DNA of 64,000 nt, from the NCBI RefSeq assembly GCF_963678635.1, contig NC_087065.1:42161430-42225429 (forward strand), written 5' to 3'. Positions 37,725 to 48,073 of this stretch are shown here, one piece after another (position 1 is the stretch's first letter; each line of letters begins with the position of its first letter). The position numbers and the translations under genes were made by a program. A model generated the notes under the pieces. It was not told the origin of the DNA. It made no database searches and saw only the letters and a program-made list of their open reading frames with translations. The DNA comes from Symsagittifera roscoffensis (Eukaryota > Xenacoelomorpha > Acoela > Convolutidae).

Positions 37725-38585
37725 TCAATCAGAAAATATCAAAGCTTTGGGATTTGCAAGGTGTTCCATGCACATCTTAGAGTGCTCGTCGAATCTGGGA
37801 TAGTCTTGCGTGAACAGTTTTTTCAAAACTGGAAAAGATTCATACAATTGTTCTAGCGCCTCAATGTGACTTGCAAACACAGCGTCCACTTCTGTTATTT
37901 TAGACCCGAATAGAAATCCGACTCCATTTTTCTCGTTTTGCTCCAATTTAGATGAAACGGCTATACACAGGGTAGTCAATTCGCTCAAAATTCGTTCTTT
38001 GCCCAAATCATTAGCAGGATAGCCCAGTACTTTCAGATTACTTTTTATTTCCCATCTTTTCATAAAGGGAAGCACAAAACTAAGAGGTTTCCAGTGGAAT
38101 GAAAAATGTCCTGGTTTCGTTCGGGATTCGAACTCATTTTCTAAGCACCAGCAGAAGAATTTTTCGGCGGAGTGAAAAGTCGAATCGATATACACTAAGA
38201 ATGTAATAATTTCAGCCTGTTCAAGCTGGGCTAATTTTGAACTAGGCAAATAGCCCATTAACCTCACGTACTGCAGAATTGTTTCAAACCCAGTAGCCAT
38301 TTTGTCTCCGCTTCTAACAACTGGCCACAGTTTATCCGGTCCTAAAAATTCTGCATTTATAGCTCTCTCTATTTTGAAGTTCAAATTGCACAGCTTGAAT
38401 ATTGAAATCACTGATAGACTTCTGGCTAGGTAATCGGCAGTTAATTGGCTGTTTGTCGGTAAGTAGAGAACTATATCGTCTGGCCATGGCAGTGGATCTT
38501 CTGGACTCGAATCTCCATCAACACTTTTAGTTCTGGAGGTCAGAGCTGCAATTCTAGCTAACTGGAACGAACTGCACAGCGTCAT
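37725..38585 (-). CDS. MTX2: Metaxin-2-like mitochondrial outer-membrane import protein
   Basis: ATG at 38583-38585, 286 codons, TGA at 37725-37727. The start was chosen because the protein then opens like metaxin-2: a short helix before a PWPDDIVLY block that begins the thioredoxin-like N-terminal half. The conserved CNLNFKIERAINAEFLGP region and the all-alpha GST-like C-terminal half follow, including FLFGSKITEVDAVFASHIEAL. Metaxins sit on the outer membrane in the SAM complex and help insert beta-barrel proteins. The reading frame is open upstream to 38774 but without a better ATG. A TTTTCCAG acceptor ends at 38592, so a 5'-UTR intron probably lies just upstream. The whole coding part is one exon. 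Metaxin-1 or -3 is less likely given the PWP start. Confidence 0.85.
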   Translation of the reverse strand: MTLCSSFQLARIAALTSRTKSVDGDSSPEDPLPWPDDIVLYLPTNSQLTADYLARSLSVISIFKLCNLNFKIERAINAEFLGPDKLWPVVRSGDKMATGFETILQYVRLMGYLPSSKLAQLEQAEIITFLVYIDSTFHSAEKFFCWCLENEFESRTKPGHFSFHWKPLSFVLPFMKRWEIKSNLKVLGYPANDLGKERILSELTTLCIAVSSKLEQNEKNGVGFLFGSKITEVDAVFASHIEALEQLYESFPVLKKLFTQDYPRFDEHSKMCMEHLANPKALIFSD

Positions 38586-38625
38586 TACCAACTGGAAAAT
38601 GATAGCATAATCAACTTGAGGTTTC

Positions 38626-38665
38626 GAACACAGAGGCGAAGCTGCACTTCGCAAACCTAAGCGGG
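38626..38665. repeat. GCGAAGC/GCTTCGC hairpin-type repeat
   Basis: AGGCGAAGCTGCACTTCGC here resembles AGCGAAGCTTTGCTTCGC at 42146-42163 and a shorter form near 41569. It lies upstream of the metaxin exon. Confidence 0.5.
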
Positions 38666-39344
38666 AAAACGGCAAAGACATTGACGTCCGCGCATCCGAG
38701 CCATAGTCGCTTGAAAACAAGCAAACACAAGTCACCACTAATGCCGATAGAACAGAGGCTTGGAGCAGCCTCACTTCGTGTAGAAGGACGGTTTTTTTGT
38801 CCGGGAGTCAGGGTGAGCCAAGGCACTTTTATTTGCGAAATTTGTTGGGAAAAGTGAAATGTTATATAACACTAGGCTCATTTGTGTTTAAACTACTAAT
38901 TATCAATTTCTCAATACTTAATTCAGTAAATTGAGGCGTTTTTGAAACAATCGCTATGTCCAGTTTTGAAAATTAGAGTGCTGAGTGTAAAAATTAGTCT
39001 GCTTTTGTTTACAAAGTTGTAGAACGGGCCGAACTGTAGCAAGCTTTTGCGAAAAATTTTGCCATTCGAACAAAGAAAAAGTAAGTTTCAGAACAATCTA
39101 ATAGGCTACATAAGCAATCTTTTTACCACAAAAACGCCCCGCTGTGTCTACCACAGCCAAAATTTGTTCATATAAGGCAAATATTTGATGCTAGTTTTGA
39201 CGCTAACAATTTAGTTGAACGAAACCATAACACAATTGCGTTCGGTAAAACTACTTCAATAAACAATACTAGCGTGCAACGCACCTCCGGTGCTTCGAAT
39301 TTTTGAGAACTCATAAAAAAGCCGTATGTATTGAAAAAATATCT

Positions 39345-39850
39345 GCAGCCTTTGATTGTACTCTGACAGCACCGAATCAGAGGGTTCGTAATTTCACATA
39401 TTGCTAAGGTTTTTTAATTCAAATTTTGAAAAAACCAATTAATTTGGTGAAGTTTTTTATAACTAAGTTTTTTAAAAAAACTTCAAAGTGACATAAGAAA
39501 ACGTCATATCTCGAAAAATAAAAAGATTTGATGAGTCATAATTAGAGGCGAGATTCTCAACCCCCGAGTGTCTGCTGATAGCTTCCAAGTTAAGGGTTGG
39601 GAATTTCAAAATTTGAAGAAAAAAAATTGAGATTACGTTTTCTGAAATTTAAAAAAAAATCACAAAAAACGTCATATCTTGTAAACTAGAATGATTTGAA
39701 CAGTCATAATTGGATTCGCAACGCCCGATAGCATTCTGACAGCCCCAAATAGAATGTTGGGAATTTCGAAATTTGAAAAAAAAATGTACTTTCTGTAAAT
39801 TTTTTGAAAAATCACAAAAACATCATATTTCGAGAACTAAGAGCATTTTA
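39345..39850. repeat. Three degenerate tandem units of ~150-180 bp
   Basis: Units share TCTGACAGC or CTGATAGC, a GGGTTGGGAATTTC-like block, a purine-rich stretch and ACGTCATATCTCGAAAA or close variants (near 39498, 39669, 39823). Confidence 0.65.
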
Positions 39851-40072
39851 GAAGTCGCACTTCGTAGTAACCAATTTAACAATTTATTCATAATGCTGAG
39901 AGCGTAACGCAAATTATTTATGCGTGGCGAGTTATCCGCACAAGAAAATCGTTCCAAATTTAATTGAGGCTAGCTCATCGGTCGTATTAATTTCGTACGA
40001 CTCAAATTTTCACACTTTGTTATTGTCCAAAATTTATAGGTTCTCAATAACTTATTTTGGAACATTCAATAA

Positions 40073-40113
40073 CAGTCGGAACATTCAGGGATTTGCCCTG
40101 ATATACGAGCAGT
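40073..40113 (-). repeat. Hairpin-repeat terminus, inverted
   Basis: AGTCGGAACATTCAGGG followed by ATTTGCCCTGATATACGAGCAGT: the same end as copies 1-3 read in reverse. Sequence at about 39890-39980 matches the interior of copy 3 in inverse, so a larger copy extends left. Confidence 0.65.
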
Positions 40114-41870
40114 CTTGTTAGCACTTTAACACAGGATGCTTCAGACCCATACAGCCAATAAATTTTATTAATTTGAAACCTGCAAACACCCAAAATAGGA
40201 GTAAGTGACTGTCCCCTTTTGAAATCCTCCTGGCTCATAAACACGCCCTGGATTTTAATTAATTAACTATTTTTCTTAGTTAACAAACTATTTCTACGAA
40301 AATGGAGGAAATAAACTAATCAGAGAGATGCGCTTTATTTTGAGTAAATATGTTGATAGTCTCCAGAAACCGACAATAATTTAAAAATTTTACGCCAACA
40401 TTGACATCTTCGCCATGGCCCGTGATCACATGGCGAGGAGTTGATTAGATGCTGTAAATTACAAAAGTAAAAACGTAAAATTTTCCCGGTAAATGTTACC
40501 ACAAATGAAATACTCGGGTTTTCTTTCAGACTCGGTACATTTTTAAACAAAAAATTCGCTGAAAGGAATATTTTTTTGCGGTTACAGCAGCGAATTTGTG
40601 TAAACACACGTGTTCTAATTTGATGGTTTTTAAGGAATTATTTAGTTAAATAAAACGTTTTTTTATTTGACTAAAATCCGGGGCTTGCATATAAATAACT
40701 GTAAATATTTATTAATTATGGGAAGAATTGAGCACACCGTAAGTTATACAACAGCGAACCTGTAATTTGCAGACAGGAGAAATACAGCAAATAGCTGTAC
40801 AAAGCAAGAAAACACAAAAATAAATCTATAATAAGAATTAGCTTTCCAAAACTAAGCTTTTATAAATTTATCTACGATATTAAACCGGATTGGGCTAACA
40901 CGACGTTTACCAGGACATATAAAAAATGTTTCATGTGAAATGAAACTTAAACGAGCCTGAAATATTTTGTTTTCTTTTGCAATATAGCCGGCATGCAGTT
41001 CAAAAAATGTCACTGAACACTAAAACAAACAGAAAGTGAGTTTTTTGAAATTACTTTTCTCCTTCCAGATTCCGTAAAAACATCAAATTGAAACTCTTTG
41101 AATCTGAAGCTCTTTTTGTGATTGACACCCTTTAAAATAAATCTAGTCCAATTAGATAACACTGAGTCAATAGGTAATTTATCATTCCGCTGAAAATTAA
41201 AATCCAATTTCGAAACAAATGTCATTCAATTTTTGCACTATTTCCAATCTTTGTTCTAAAAGACCATAACTACAAATAAATTTGAGCTGACCTAAAAAAT
41301 AAATTTAAAGCCAAACAAAGCCTGACAAACTAACAGACATAAACTGCGACGAGAGCCTCTAAGTTAAAAAAAGTTTTAGATGTCAAGAAAACCTAGATCA
41401 AGAAAAAATATTTGTCTCAATTTATCTTGAAAAGGAAAACTGATAGTTAAATTTGTATCGAAACAAAACTTAAGAAGCGCTAACAAAGCAGACAATTTTG
41501 AGCAGACACCCGTTTTGAGCCCAGGCCATTTTCAGTGGACACCCACGCCAGAAGAAAAATTTCAACGCGCAGGCGAAGCTAGCTTTGCGATACAAAAATG
41601 AATGACTGTGATTAAAATCAGATGAAAAGAAAAATCAAGAACTGAAAATGCTTCAAAAATTCTTTAACCACAAAAAGTTTTAAAATTGCAAAAAAGCCAA
41701 AAAGATACCGAACAAAACTATCTGCACCATTAAAAACTCTGAATGGAGCTTTCGGAAAACTAAAAAGAAGCAGTACTTTCAAAAAAGCCCGTTCTGCATA
41801 AGCTGGCAAAAATAAGCTGACAGATAAAAAATCTTAAATAACGGAAAACTTTTAGTTTGCAAAAAAAAAC

Positions 41871-41936
41871 GGATCCCGACTGGAATCGAACTCTCGGGCT
41901 TTGTCGTCGAGCATGGGTGTTAGAGCATCTTAGAAG
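41871..41936 (-). repeat. tRNA-derived SINE head, copy 1
   Basis: On the minus strand a tRNA-like block ends in a B-box-like AGTTCGATTCC followed by AGTCGGGATCC. The 5' part has a degraded A box. Confidence 0.55.
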
Positions 41937-42041
41937 AAAGCTGAACCTTCAAAAAAAATCGGGCTAGAATTGAGCCGATAAAAATAAGCAGACGGCTGAT
42001 AGTCCGAGAAAGAACAAGAGAAGCAAAAAATTTGCAAAAAT

Positions 42042-42215
42042 GGATCCCGGTCGGATTCGAACCAGAAGCCTTTGCCGTCTCAAGCACGTGCATAACCTCT
42101 ACGCCAGATGCAACAGGCGCTTGAGTGAATATGATTTTATACACAGAAGCGAAGCTTTGCTTCGCAAACACTAGCGAGTACACGACAAAAATCAGGTATA
42201 TAAATTGCAATAAGA
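42042..42215 (-). repeat. tRNA-derived SINE, best copy
   Basis: Minus strand shows an A box (TGGCGTAGAGG) and a perfect B box (GGTTCGAATCC, 42052-42062) at tRNA-like spacing, followed by GACCGGGATCCA. The ends do not pair as an acceptor stem, so it is a SINE promoter, not a tRNA gene. Upstream on that strand is the GCGAAGC/GCTTCGC hairpin. Confidence 0.65.
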
Positions 42216-42246
42216 GAAATTAGAAATAAGCCTCGAATAAGTCAGA

Positions 42247-42330
42247 TTTCATCTTCCTCTGAGATTCAAGCCTCCGACCTAGAATTTATGAGTCTCACCC
42301 ACTAACCACTCAGATATGGACGCTTAATAG
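42247..42330 (-). repeat. tRNA-like sequence (relic or SINE head)
   Basis: Minus strand reads GCGTCCATATCTGAGTGG (A-box-like) and GGCTTGAATCTC (B-box-like). The flanks do not form an acceptor stem, so a functional tRNA is unlikely. Confidence 0.45.
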
Positions 42331-43990
42331 ATACCAAACACTATCCACAAATAAAGCGGAGAACAGATGCTGCGCAATTTCCAATGCTACAGTGAAAATT
42401 CCAAATAAGTGAACACTTTCAATAAACACTTTTTTTGTTACGAGTTAGGTTAGAAGAAAATAAGGTTCGTTAAAATACACAACGCTGATGGCTAGTGTAA
42501 AATAAGGAAGTATTTGAGTGAGTCCAGGAGGTGAGTCTTGGGCACAAGGTTATTTACGGGAAAAAGTCAAGTACCTGAAAGCAATACCCTCGCTTATCGC
42601 AATATGGGGCAACTAAGCCGATCAGGTATAAGTTGAAAAACTTTTGAAGTCAAACAAAAAAAACAGAACAACGGAAATAATTCCGAGCTGAAGTTGATAA
42701 ATTAAAAATTCAAACCAAAAAAAAAGAAAAAAATTGAATAGAACGGGTAACTGAGAAGCAGACATGTCTGTTGGTTGAAGAAAAAGCAGATTTAAAAAAA
42801 TGATTCAGTGATTTTGTTGGACAATTTAATTGCAAGAAAAAGTATGTTCCGAATTGATGATGCTTGCTAATAGCGAGCATAAAAAGGCATGCATAGAAAT
42901 TCCGTGCAAATTAATCGATAAAATTAAAAAGACTGGAAAAACTTACCATTTCATTTTATGCTTTTTCTTTCAATTCTTGTTTTTAATTTTTCTAGTTTCA
43001 TTGCTTTTTTATCTCAAGTAAAATGATATATACCTTTGTGTATTAATACTTAAAAATCTATTTTACCAACTTGTCAACTAGTCTTAGCAACGTGTCGAGG
43101 TATTATGCTTAAGGTAAAAATGCATGAAGACTTTAAAAAATCGAAAATCAAAAATTTACAAAAAAGGAAGACTCGCAAAAAGCATTTCATTTGAAAAATT
43201 CTGCATAAACTTGAAGTAATCGAAAAATCTTGTAGATTAATTACCTCCATCAATGGGCTATCAGTATTACCTCGATCAATGTTCATAGATATGGCATTCA
43301 GTATAAAAAACGAAAGCTAAACCATCAAAAAGAATCGAGCTATAGGATCCACGCCAGATGCGCAAGGTGCTTGATTGAATTTATAATAAAAGAAGTATGT
43401 TAACAAGTCCAGATCCAGGAGGTGAGTCTTTTTTTGCGGGTTAAGTTATTTAAGTTAATTACGGGAAAAACAGTCCAGTACCCGATAGCAAAACACTTAG
43501 TTATCGCAACGATGAAAAAACAATAAAGCACGCATAAGAAATTTGTTTTGCTCATCCAACGGTGCAATATGAGGCCACTAAGCAGAAAACCTTTATAGCC
43601 ATTACATTACAAAACAGAAAGGAAATTACTCCGAGCCGATCTGCTAAATTAAAAATTGAAACCATCGAAAAAAAAATTGATTAAAACGGGTATCTGATAA
43701 TATAGTCAAAATATGTCTGTTGGTTGACGAAAAAGCAGATTTCAAAAAATGATTCGGTAATTGTGTTGGACAACTTCTTTTAAAAAAATTTTGCGATAAA
43801 ATTAAAACTTAAACTCCTCGAAAAATCCTGTAAACCAATTACCTCCATCAATGGATTAAAGAAACGGCATTCAAAAAGTTAGACAAAAGCTGAACCTTCA
43901 AAAAAAATTGGGCTATGGGATTTAAGCCGACAAAATTCACCAAAGACGATAGTCCGAAAAAGCCTTCAATATCTTGTTAGCAAAAAAAAA

Positions 43991-44066
43991 CAGTTCGCGG
44001 CCGGATTCAAACCCTAAGCCTTTTTCGTCTCAAGCAGGTGTGTTACCTTTACGTCAGATGCACTGG
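43991..44066 (-). repeat. tRNA-derived SINE head, copy 3
   Basis: Same arrangement as 42042-42112 with GGTTTGAATCCGGCC as the B box region and GACGTAAAGGTAACAC as the A box region. A fragment of the same family lies at 43346-43375. Confidence 0.55.
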
Positions 44067-44779
44067 ATGGTTCATTGAATTTCTTATGAAGCAACATTAA
44101 ACAAGTGTAACATTAACATTTTCACGTGCAAAATATTGCCAACGAAGTTGTTAACGGGAAAAGAAGTCTAGTACTCGGCTGCAACACCCAAAGGTGAAAA
44201 CGGAAAGAAGTTATACGAACCTGAAGGTAGCAAAATTCCAAACTGCAAAATCAATTTTAAAATTATCGATTGGAAAAAGCAAACTTCGAAGATTTGTCAC
44301 TATTTGAAACTGTGCACTAACTGATAGTTGCAAAAAATCTGTTCTATTATTAATAAGTAATTTGTTGTCTTTTTTTGGTAATTACAGTGTCTCTGAACAG
44401 AGCCTATAATTAAAGTGTTTTAGTAACTCGAAGCCCAGCTAAAGCTGAAGGTACCTGTTTGATAATTTTCGATTTTATTGTACTGATGCGGGATGAAAAA
44501 GGTAATTTCAAAAACTTAGAAATTGGGCTTCATCCAAAACCTTAGTTGTTGCTCTATTAAAATATGAAAGAAAATTTGTGATTTTGGAACTTTCTCAATG
44601 ACATATTTTTGTTCAAATTTTAAGGCGTAGCATCTTTTGAACGAAGGCTTCCCACAATATGTTGCCTCGATTAAGACCTTGATATCAGATTGAGTTGTTT
44701 TCGAGAACAGTCTCAAAGTTTCAAAACGGTCAAAAATCTCATAATTTGCTTTTTTCTGAGAGCGTAACTTTTTCAGTTA

Positions 44780-45240
44780 AAAAGTTTGTGTGTAGCCGCT
44801 GAAGCAAAGGAACTTGCCACAACCCGATCTTTCCAGTGAACCCAAAATCTCTCAAAGATTTTGGAGAGTAGTTTGCGAGAAAACTGTCACGAACACTTGG
44901 CTTTTTTGAGGGCCATAACTAAAGTGTGTAAAACAATTTTGGCTTATCTGATTATGCACGGGAGCTTACCACAACCCGTTCTTCCTATTGAAACCAAAAT
45001 CTCAGATTTTGGGAGCTTAGTTTTCGAGAAAAACCAAAAAGATTTTAAAAAAAGGTCAAACAAAAGAAAATTTGACTTTTGCCACGGTCAAAAATTTTAG
45101 CGTGGAAAAAACTTAGGAACCATTCATAAAATTGAGCTACCCGTAACCCGTGCTAACCATTGAACCAAAATGTCAGATTTGGGTAGGTAGTTTCTGAGAA
45201 AATGTGAAAAATCCAAATTTATGGGTCATAAATTCCCCAC
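44780..45240. repeat. Three degenerate tandem units near 44.8-45.2 kb
   Basis: Each unit has CAACCCG or TAACCCG, then TGAACC or TGAAACCAAAATCTCA, then GATTTTGGGAG and TAGTTTNNGAGAAAA, at about 150-190 bp spacing (near 44820, 44965, 45135). Confidence 0.6.
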
Positions 45241-45660
45241 ACACTTTTTCGAAAGCTGTAGAAAAAGGGGGAACGGTAAAAACAGACTAGGGAAACAGAC
45301 TAATCTGTGGTTTAAACGGTTTTCCTGAATAACTCGATGCTAACAATTTGTGAATTCAATTCTAGTGTGTACTAAAGTTACTACGATAGAAAAAGTTAAT
45401 TTGAAACATATACAGCACCAAGCTTTGATTAATAAACCAAAAGGATTCTTTCTATATCACCACTATGCTATTAAGCAATTCCTAATTGCGTGGTTTTTAC
45501 ATTAAGAAAATCGAAATCATAAAAGCGCTAATTCGTATTACATACGAAGGTTCGTTTGAAGCATACTTTTATGCTACAATAAAAACTCTAGCTGATTTTC
45601 AAATCTAATTTAGAATAACTTCTACTTTTAATGCCATATGAGGTTATTTCTGAGTTATAT

Positions 45661-47354
45661 TTAGGCTAAAACTAATTGCGAGTCTTCGTTTGTGATCGCT
45701 ATTCGCTTTTTCTTATCTGGAAGCCAAGAAGTGACTTCTATGCTGAATGAGTTATTCATTGCACATGCGTACAACATTAGACTTGAATTGCTGCCCGTGA
45801 ATCCATCAAGCCATTCGACCTCTCCCGCTATGAACCTCGTGTAAGTTCGATCAAGTTTTCTCAGATTTGTGACTGACAGCGAATAGACGAGCATTCCCGA
45901 TTCCGATCTTACCACATGAAGCCCAAACAGATCAACCATCAAGCCAAATACGGAACCCCAACCAAGCAGGTCTGAAGCAGAAACAAACGAATCTAACTTT
46001 TTATCAAATTAGATACGAGAAAAAAAAATTTGAAGCCGGCGCACTGAAACTTCAGCGAAGTACCTAGAACAGCATAATCAACTCGAAACTAAACGATCTG
46101 TTTACCTGGGATTAGCAAGTGTTCGCACGAGACCGTATGAGCCAGATCAAAAGTTTGCTTGCACCAGAGATGCACTTTTAGCCTCGTATTTAGTACCAGA
46201 TATCTGCCATTGATGACCATTCCATTCTTGTATGTGTGCCCATCGATTGAACGAAGAGTTTTCAAAACAACCAGATTGTCAAACGGTTCTTCAAGACGCC
46301 CAACTTGGCACACATTTCGATCTTTAGAGAAAAGAACAAATGTACCTGAAGAAAACAAAATACCAATTTAGAAAGCCAGTTAAACTTTGATGACATGAGT
46401 GTGGAGAAGCAGACAGGTATACTTACCTTGAGATGCATATGCTCGATTGGTTTCAACAACTTCTTCTAGCTTCAATTCAACCACAGCTGCGGAATGGCTC
46501 GAAAAAACTTTGATGAGCTCCCCGTGTGCAAAACGCCACGTGATCAATTTCCAATCTGCTCCTCCACTGACCAGCAGATTTTTCCGCTCGGAAATATCGA
46601 AGCAGTTGACTGCTCCTGTATGGGCTCGGAAGACTAAATTTGCTCGGTTATCCCCAAACGCATGAAATCTGAGATCACCTGTCATAAAAACCTAATCAGT
46701 CATCAATCCGGTAGTCTGATAAAATTCTTGAAATTGACAAAATTTAATAGTCATACCATTAAACTGGGCAGAAATAAGGCCACTATCAATCGTTTTAATA
46801 GACGCACTTGGAGCGCATTCAATCAGCCGTTCGAACGATCCTCCACTTTTCAAGTTAGCAATGCGAGCTGTCCCGTCATAGCTGCATGAGCTAAGCATTC
46901 CATTTGCGTAATGAAGGGCACAAACTCTGTCCGCATGACCTTCGATACTTCTTTTCGAGATCCCGCAGCTACTTGCTAGACTAAAATGGGCTTCTATTAC
47001 ATCTTCGTATGCTGCTTTGACTGTTTGTAAATTGCGTGAATATTGCGACCATATCAAATTTGCACCTAAACCTTTCATTAAAACTATGTGCGCTGAAGGA
47101 CTTTCGTGAACAGTTGAATTCCATGTTCTGCTGACTAGCTTGCATTTGTAGATAGATTTTGCGTCTAGGAAATCAAAAACTGTCTCACGCACCTCAAAAG
47201 GCAGCAGTGTAATGAAATCTACTCGAATTAGAGTTTGCAGAAGCCCATGAAGATAACTCAACTCTGGAAGCCCACAGTTCAATATTAAATTATCTAGAAA
47301 CTCGCATCGAGTCCTGTAGTTTGAGTTAGAAAACTGACTCAACGCCGCCTCCAT
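45661..47354 (-). CDS. FBXW2: F-box/WD40 repeat protein 2 (SCF ubiquitin-ligase adaptor), four exons
   Basis: Exons on the minus strand: 46757-47354, 46427-46678, 46106-46345 and 45661-45971, with GT/AG borders and consistent phases; introns are 78, 81 and about 134 bases. The start is the ATG at 47352-47354; the ORF is open further upstream but FBXW2 proteins begin about here. An F-box lies around residues 45-90 (LLPFEVRETVFDFLD, LVSRTWN). WD40 repeats follow, with recognisable units GHADRVCALHYANGMLSS, AHTGAVNCFDISERKNLLVSG and the C-terminal blade LLGWGSVFGLMV. FBXW2 recruits substrates to SKP1-CUL1 for ubiquitination through the F-box and WD40 propeller. All four exons are intact. A Copia element lies about 0.6 kb upstream in opposite orientation. 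Confidence 0.9.
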
Positions 47355-47740
47355 TTCCCTAACTAAAATTTCATGATATACAACTAACAAAAACAGTGCA
47401 ACAACAGTCTGCAGCAGCAAAAATGAATGGTCGATGGGACTATTGATTTATAAAGAATGCCATTTTTCTCAAAAAACGATGTGCGGATTTAGCAGTGCTT
47501 AATGAAGAGTAAAACTAATTTAGGGTCAGTTTCGAAGTAAGATTATTTATTGGTTCACTCCTGACTAGAAGCTAATAAAAATAATCATGGTCACTTCGCC
47601 CTTCATCATTTCACCGATTCAAAAAACCTTGGGTTTTCAAAAATTAAGGAAGTATTAAAAAAAATTATGTGACTTTAAGTAAAGAAATTCGAAACAGCTG
47701 GGAATCAAGTCAACTAGATTAAGAAGATAGAATTTGGTCT

Positions 47741-47884
47741 GTATTTAGACAACCGCGTATTCATACTCGTCAGTCAGCAGGCAAATGCTATATTAACCAA
47801 TCAGAATCGAGGTGAGAAAGCAAACTTCTGATTGATTAATATAGTATTTATCTGACTAGTAGGAATACGCGGTTGTCTAAATAC
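47741..47884. mobile_element. 144-bp foldback MITE
   Basis: Perfect 22-bp terminal inverted repeats at 47741-47762 and 47863-47884, beginning GTATTTAGAC. The interior is also largely self-complementary (CTATATTAACCAATCAGAA with TTCTGATTGATTAATATAG), so the whole unit can fold into one hairpin. It has no coding capacity. Confidence 0.85.
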
Positions 47885-47904
47885 TCCTGCATTACACATA
47901 AACG

Positions 47905-47966
47905 TGATTACCAGTAAACGCGCAGTGATCTCTTTCGGCCACACAAACAGCAATACGCGTACCAAT
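47905..47966 (+). mobile_element. LINE fragment, left side of the Copia-2 insertion
   Basis: The plus-strand frame ending VISFGHTNSNTRTN runs up to the Copia target site. It continues in the same frame after the 3' LTR and one duplication (52597 onward), where the product resembles the thumb-side region of LINE reverse transcriptases. Confidence 0.5.
47962..47966. repeat. Copia-2 target-site duplication (left)
   Basis: CCAAT directly before the 5' LTR; repeated at 52592-52596 after the 3' LTR. Confidence 0.9.
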
Positions 47967-48054
47967 TGTGACAGTATGTTAACTCTGTTGTTGTATTTCA
48001 GTGATATGTGTCCGGTGGGGTTTTAATTAAAGTTCTACAAACCAGTGTTTTACA
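47967..48054 (+). repeat. Copia-2 5' LTR, 88 bp
   Basis: TGTGACAG to TTTTACA; identical to 52504-52591 over all 88 bases by eye. Very short for a Copia LTR. Confidence 0.95.
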
Positions 48055-48063
48055 TGGTAGCAG
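48055..48063 (+). promoter_or_regulatory. Copia-2 primer-binding site, initiator tRNA-Met
   Basis: TGGTAGCAG directly after the LTR matches nine bases complementary to the 3' end of animal initiator tRNA-Met, as in Copia 1. Confidence 0.85.
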
Positions 48064-48073
48064 GAGGTAGACG

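Larger units (their letters stand above)
38886..45660. other. Gene-poor interval with tandem repeats and SINEs
   Basis: No protein gene is supported. Contents: degenerate tandem repeats at 39345-39850, an inverted hairpin-repeat end at 40073-40113, tRNA-derived SINE copies between 41.87 and 44.07 kb, and a second tandem group at 44780-45240. About 40.2-41.8 kb shows nothing recognisable. Confidence 0.6.

Noticed and set aside
38586-38774. N-terminal extension of metaxin with a hydrophobic leader
   Set aside because: No ATG at its start, it overlaps a dispersed hairpin repeat, and an acceptor site ends just before the ATG that matches the family start.
42247-42330. Possible functional tRNA gene
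   Set aside because: A- and B-box-like sequences exist but the ends do not form an acceptor stem and no clear anticodon arm can be drawn; similar heads nearby point to SINEs.
47355-47420. Signal-peptide-like extension of FBXW2
   Set aside because: The upstream stretch is hydrophobic but FBXW2 is cytoplasmic/nuclear and the family begins near the ATG at 47354.
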